A stretch of DNA of 13,263 bases from Lachnoclostridium sp. UBA1781 (lineage in GTDB: Bacteria > Bacillota > Clostridia > Lachnospirales > Lachnospiraceae): assembly GCA_002315495.1 (NCBI GenBank), contig DCGJ01000144.1, positions 1 to 13,263 of the forward strand. Direction: 5' to 3'. The translations under genes and the position numbers were made by a program. The notes below the pieces were generated by a model. The model was not told where the DNA came from. It searched no databases and saw nothing but the letters and a program-made list of their open reading frames with translations. Numbering within the stretch: position 1 is the stretch's first letter; each line of letters starts with the position of its first letter. Shown here one piece after another: positions 12,955 through 13,263 of this stretch.

Positions 12955-13263
12955 ATGAAGAGCATTTTACTACCTGCAACCATTCACAATATCATTCCGA
13001 TTACGGAGTTTGTGAACGACATTTTGGAGGCCAACGACTGCGCCATGAAGGCACAGATTCAGTTGGAGGTTGCCATCGATGAAATTGTCAGTAACATCGC
13101 GAACTATGCCTACGGGGTGAACTCCGGGGACGTAAAGGTCGAGGTGGAGATGCTCGGAGACTTCGTACGGCTGACGTTTATTGATTCCGGTAAACCTTTT
13201 AATCCGCTTGAGATGAAGGAACCGGATGTTACGGAGACGGCCATGGACGATTCCGTCGGGGGG
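12955..13263 (+). CDS. RsbW/SpoIIAB-like ATP-binding protein, 3' end outside window
   Basis: ATG 12955 follows GGAG (12941-12944) and the frame is open to the window end, giving 103 residues. This is a stand-alone HATPase of the anti-sigma-factor kinase type. It has the N-box 'EVAIDEIVSNIANYAYG' (E43, N47), then 'LTFIDSGKPFNPLEM' (D77, G79), the D-x-G-x-P-F-x-P form typical of RsbW-like proteins. It breaks off at 'DDSVGG', just where the second Gly-rich ATP-lid motif (usually GGLGI/GGRGL) would begin. Such proteins phosphorylate anti-anti-sigma (STAS) proteins and sequester sigma factors, or act in phosphatase-linked partner-switching. An STAS or PP2C gene would be expected next. Distance to the upstream kinase is 33 bases, so it is probably in the same operon. 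Confidence 0.85.
   Translation, partial: MKSILLPATIHNIIPITEFVNDILEANDCAMKAQIQLEVAIDEIVSNIANYAYGVNSGDVKVEVEMLGDFVRLTFIDSGKPFNPLEMKEPDVTETAMDDSVGG

Overview
The window reads as chromosome of a low-to-mid GC Gram-positive anaerobe of the Clostridia, most likely Lachnospiraceae. This rests on strong AGGAGG-type ribosome sites, sigma-A promoters, a DUF975 membrane protein, a 7TM sensor kinase paired with a response regulator carrying a SARP/OmpR-like winged helix, and a small RsbW-like ATPase. No rRNA, tRNA, transposase, CRISPR or phage structural gene is visible. Every convincing gene is on the + strand.

Region 1 (1-780) is the 3' part of an EamA/DMT-type transporter. Region 2 (840-2273) is an autonomous two-gene unit: an MqsA/HipB-like HTH protein followed by a short HipA-like kinase. 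It has its own sigma-A promoter and resembles a toxin-antitoxin or split HipA system. Region 3 (2288-4892) holds a 123-aa unknown protein closed by a perfect 40-bp palindrome, a 7TM protein with an exported C-terminal tail, and a charged coiled-coil protein. The first and third genes share a near-identical promoter: TTAAGG-type units on an 11-bp grid (main copies 22 bp apart) ending 8 bp before a -10 box, so they are probably co-controlled. Region 4 (4995-7517) is an 840-aa protein with an atypical kinase signature (NPDRHHFN ... GIDND) inside a long helical protein. It lies behind an intergenic terminator. Region 5 (7610-8114) is a separately promoted and terminated small protein with a signal peptide and two membrane helices, similar in architecture to VirB2/TrbC pilins, but no other type IV secretion gene is in view.

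Region 6 (8175-13263, running off the end) is a tight signalling operon. It holds a LytS/YehU-type histidine kinase, a SARP-like response regulator, a DUF975 membrane protein, an OmpR-family regulator, its HisKA-type kinase, and an RsbW/SpoIIAB-like ATPase cut by the window edge.

The most interesting part is 2288-8069. It contains three proteins I cannot assign to a family, a large atypical kinase, and a lone pilin-like peptide. Two of the genes are tied together by a shared phased-repeat promoter. That these genes form one system is an inference from position and the shared promoter, not something shown directly.
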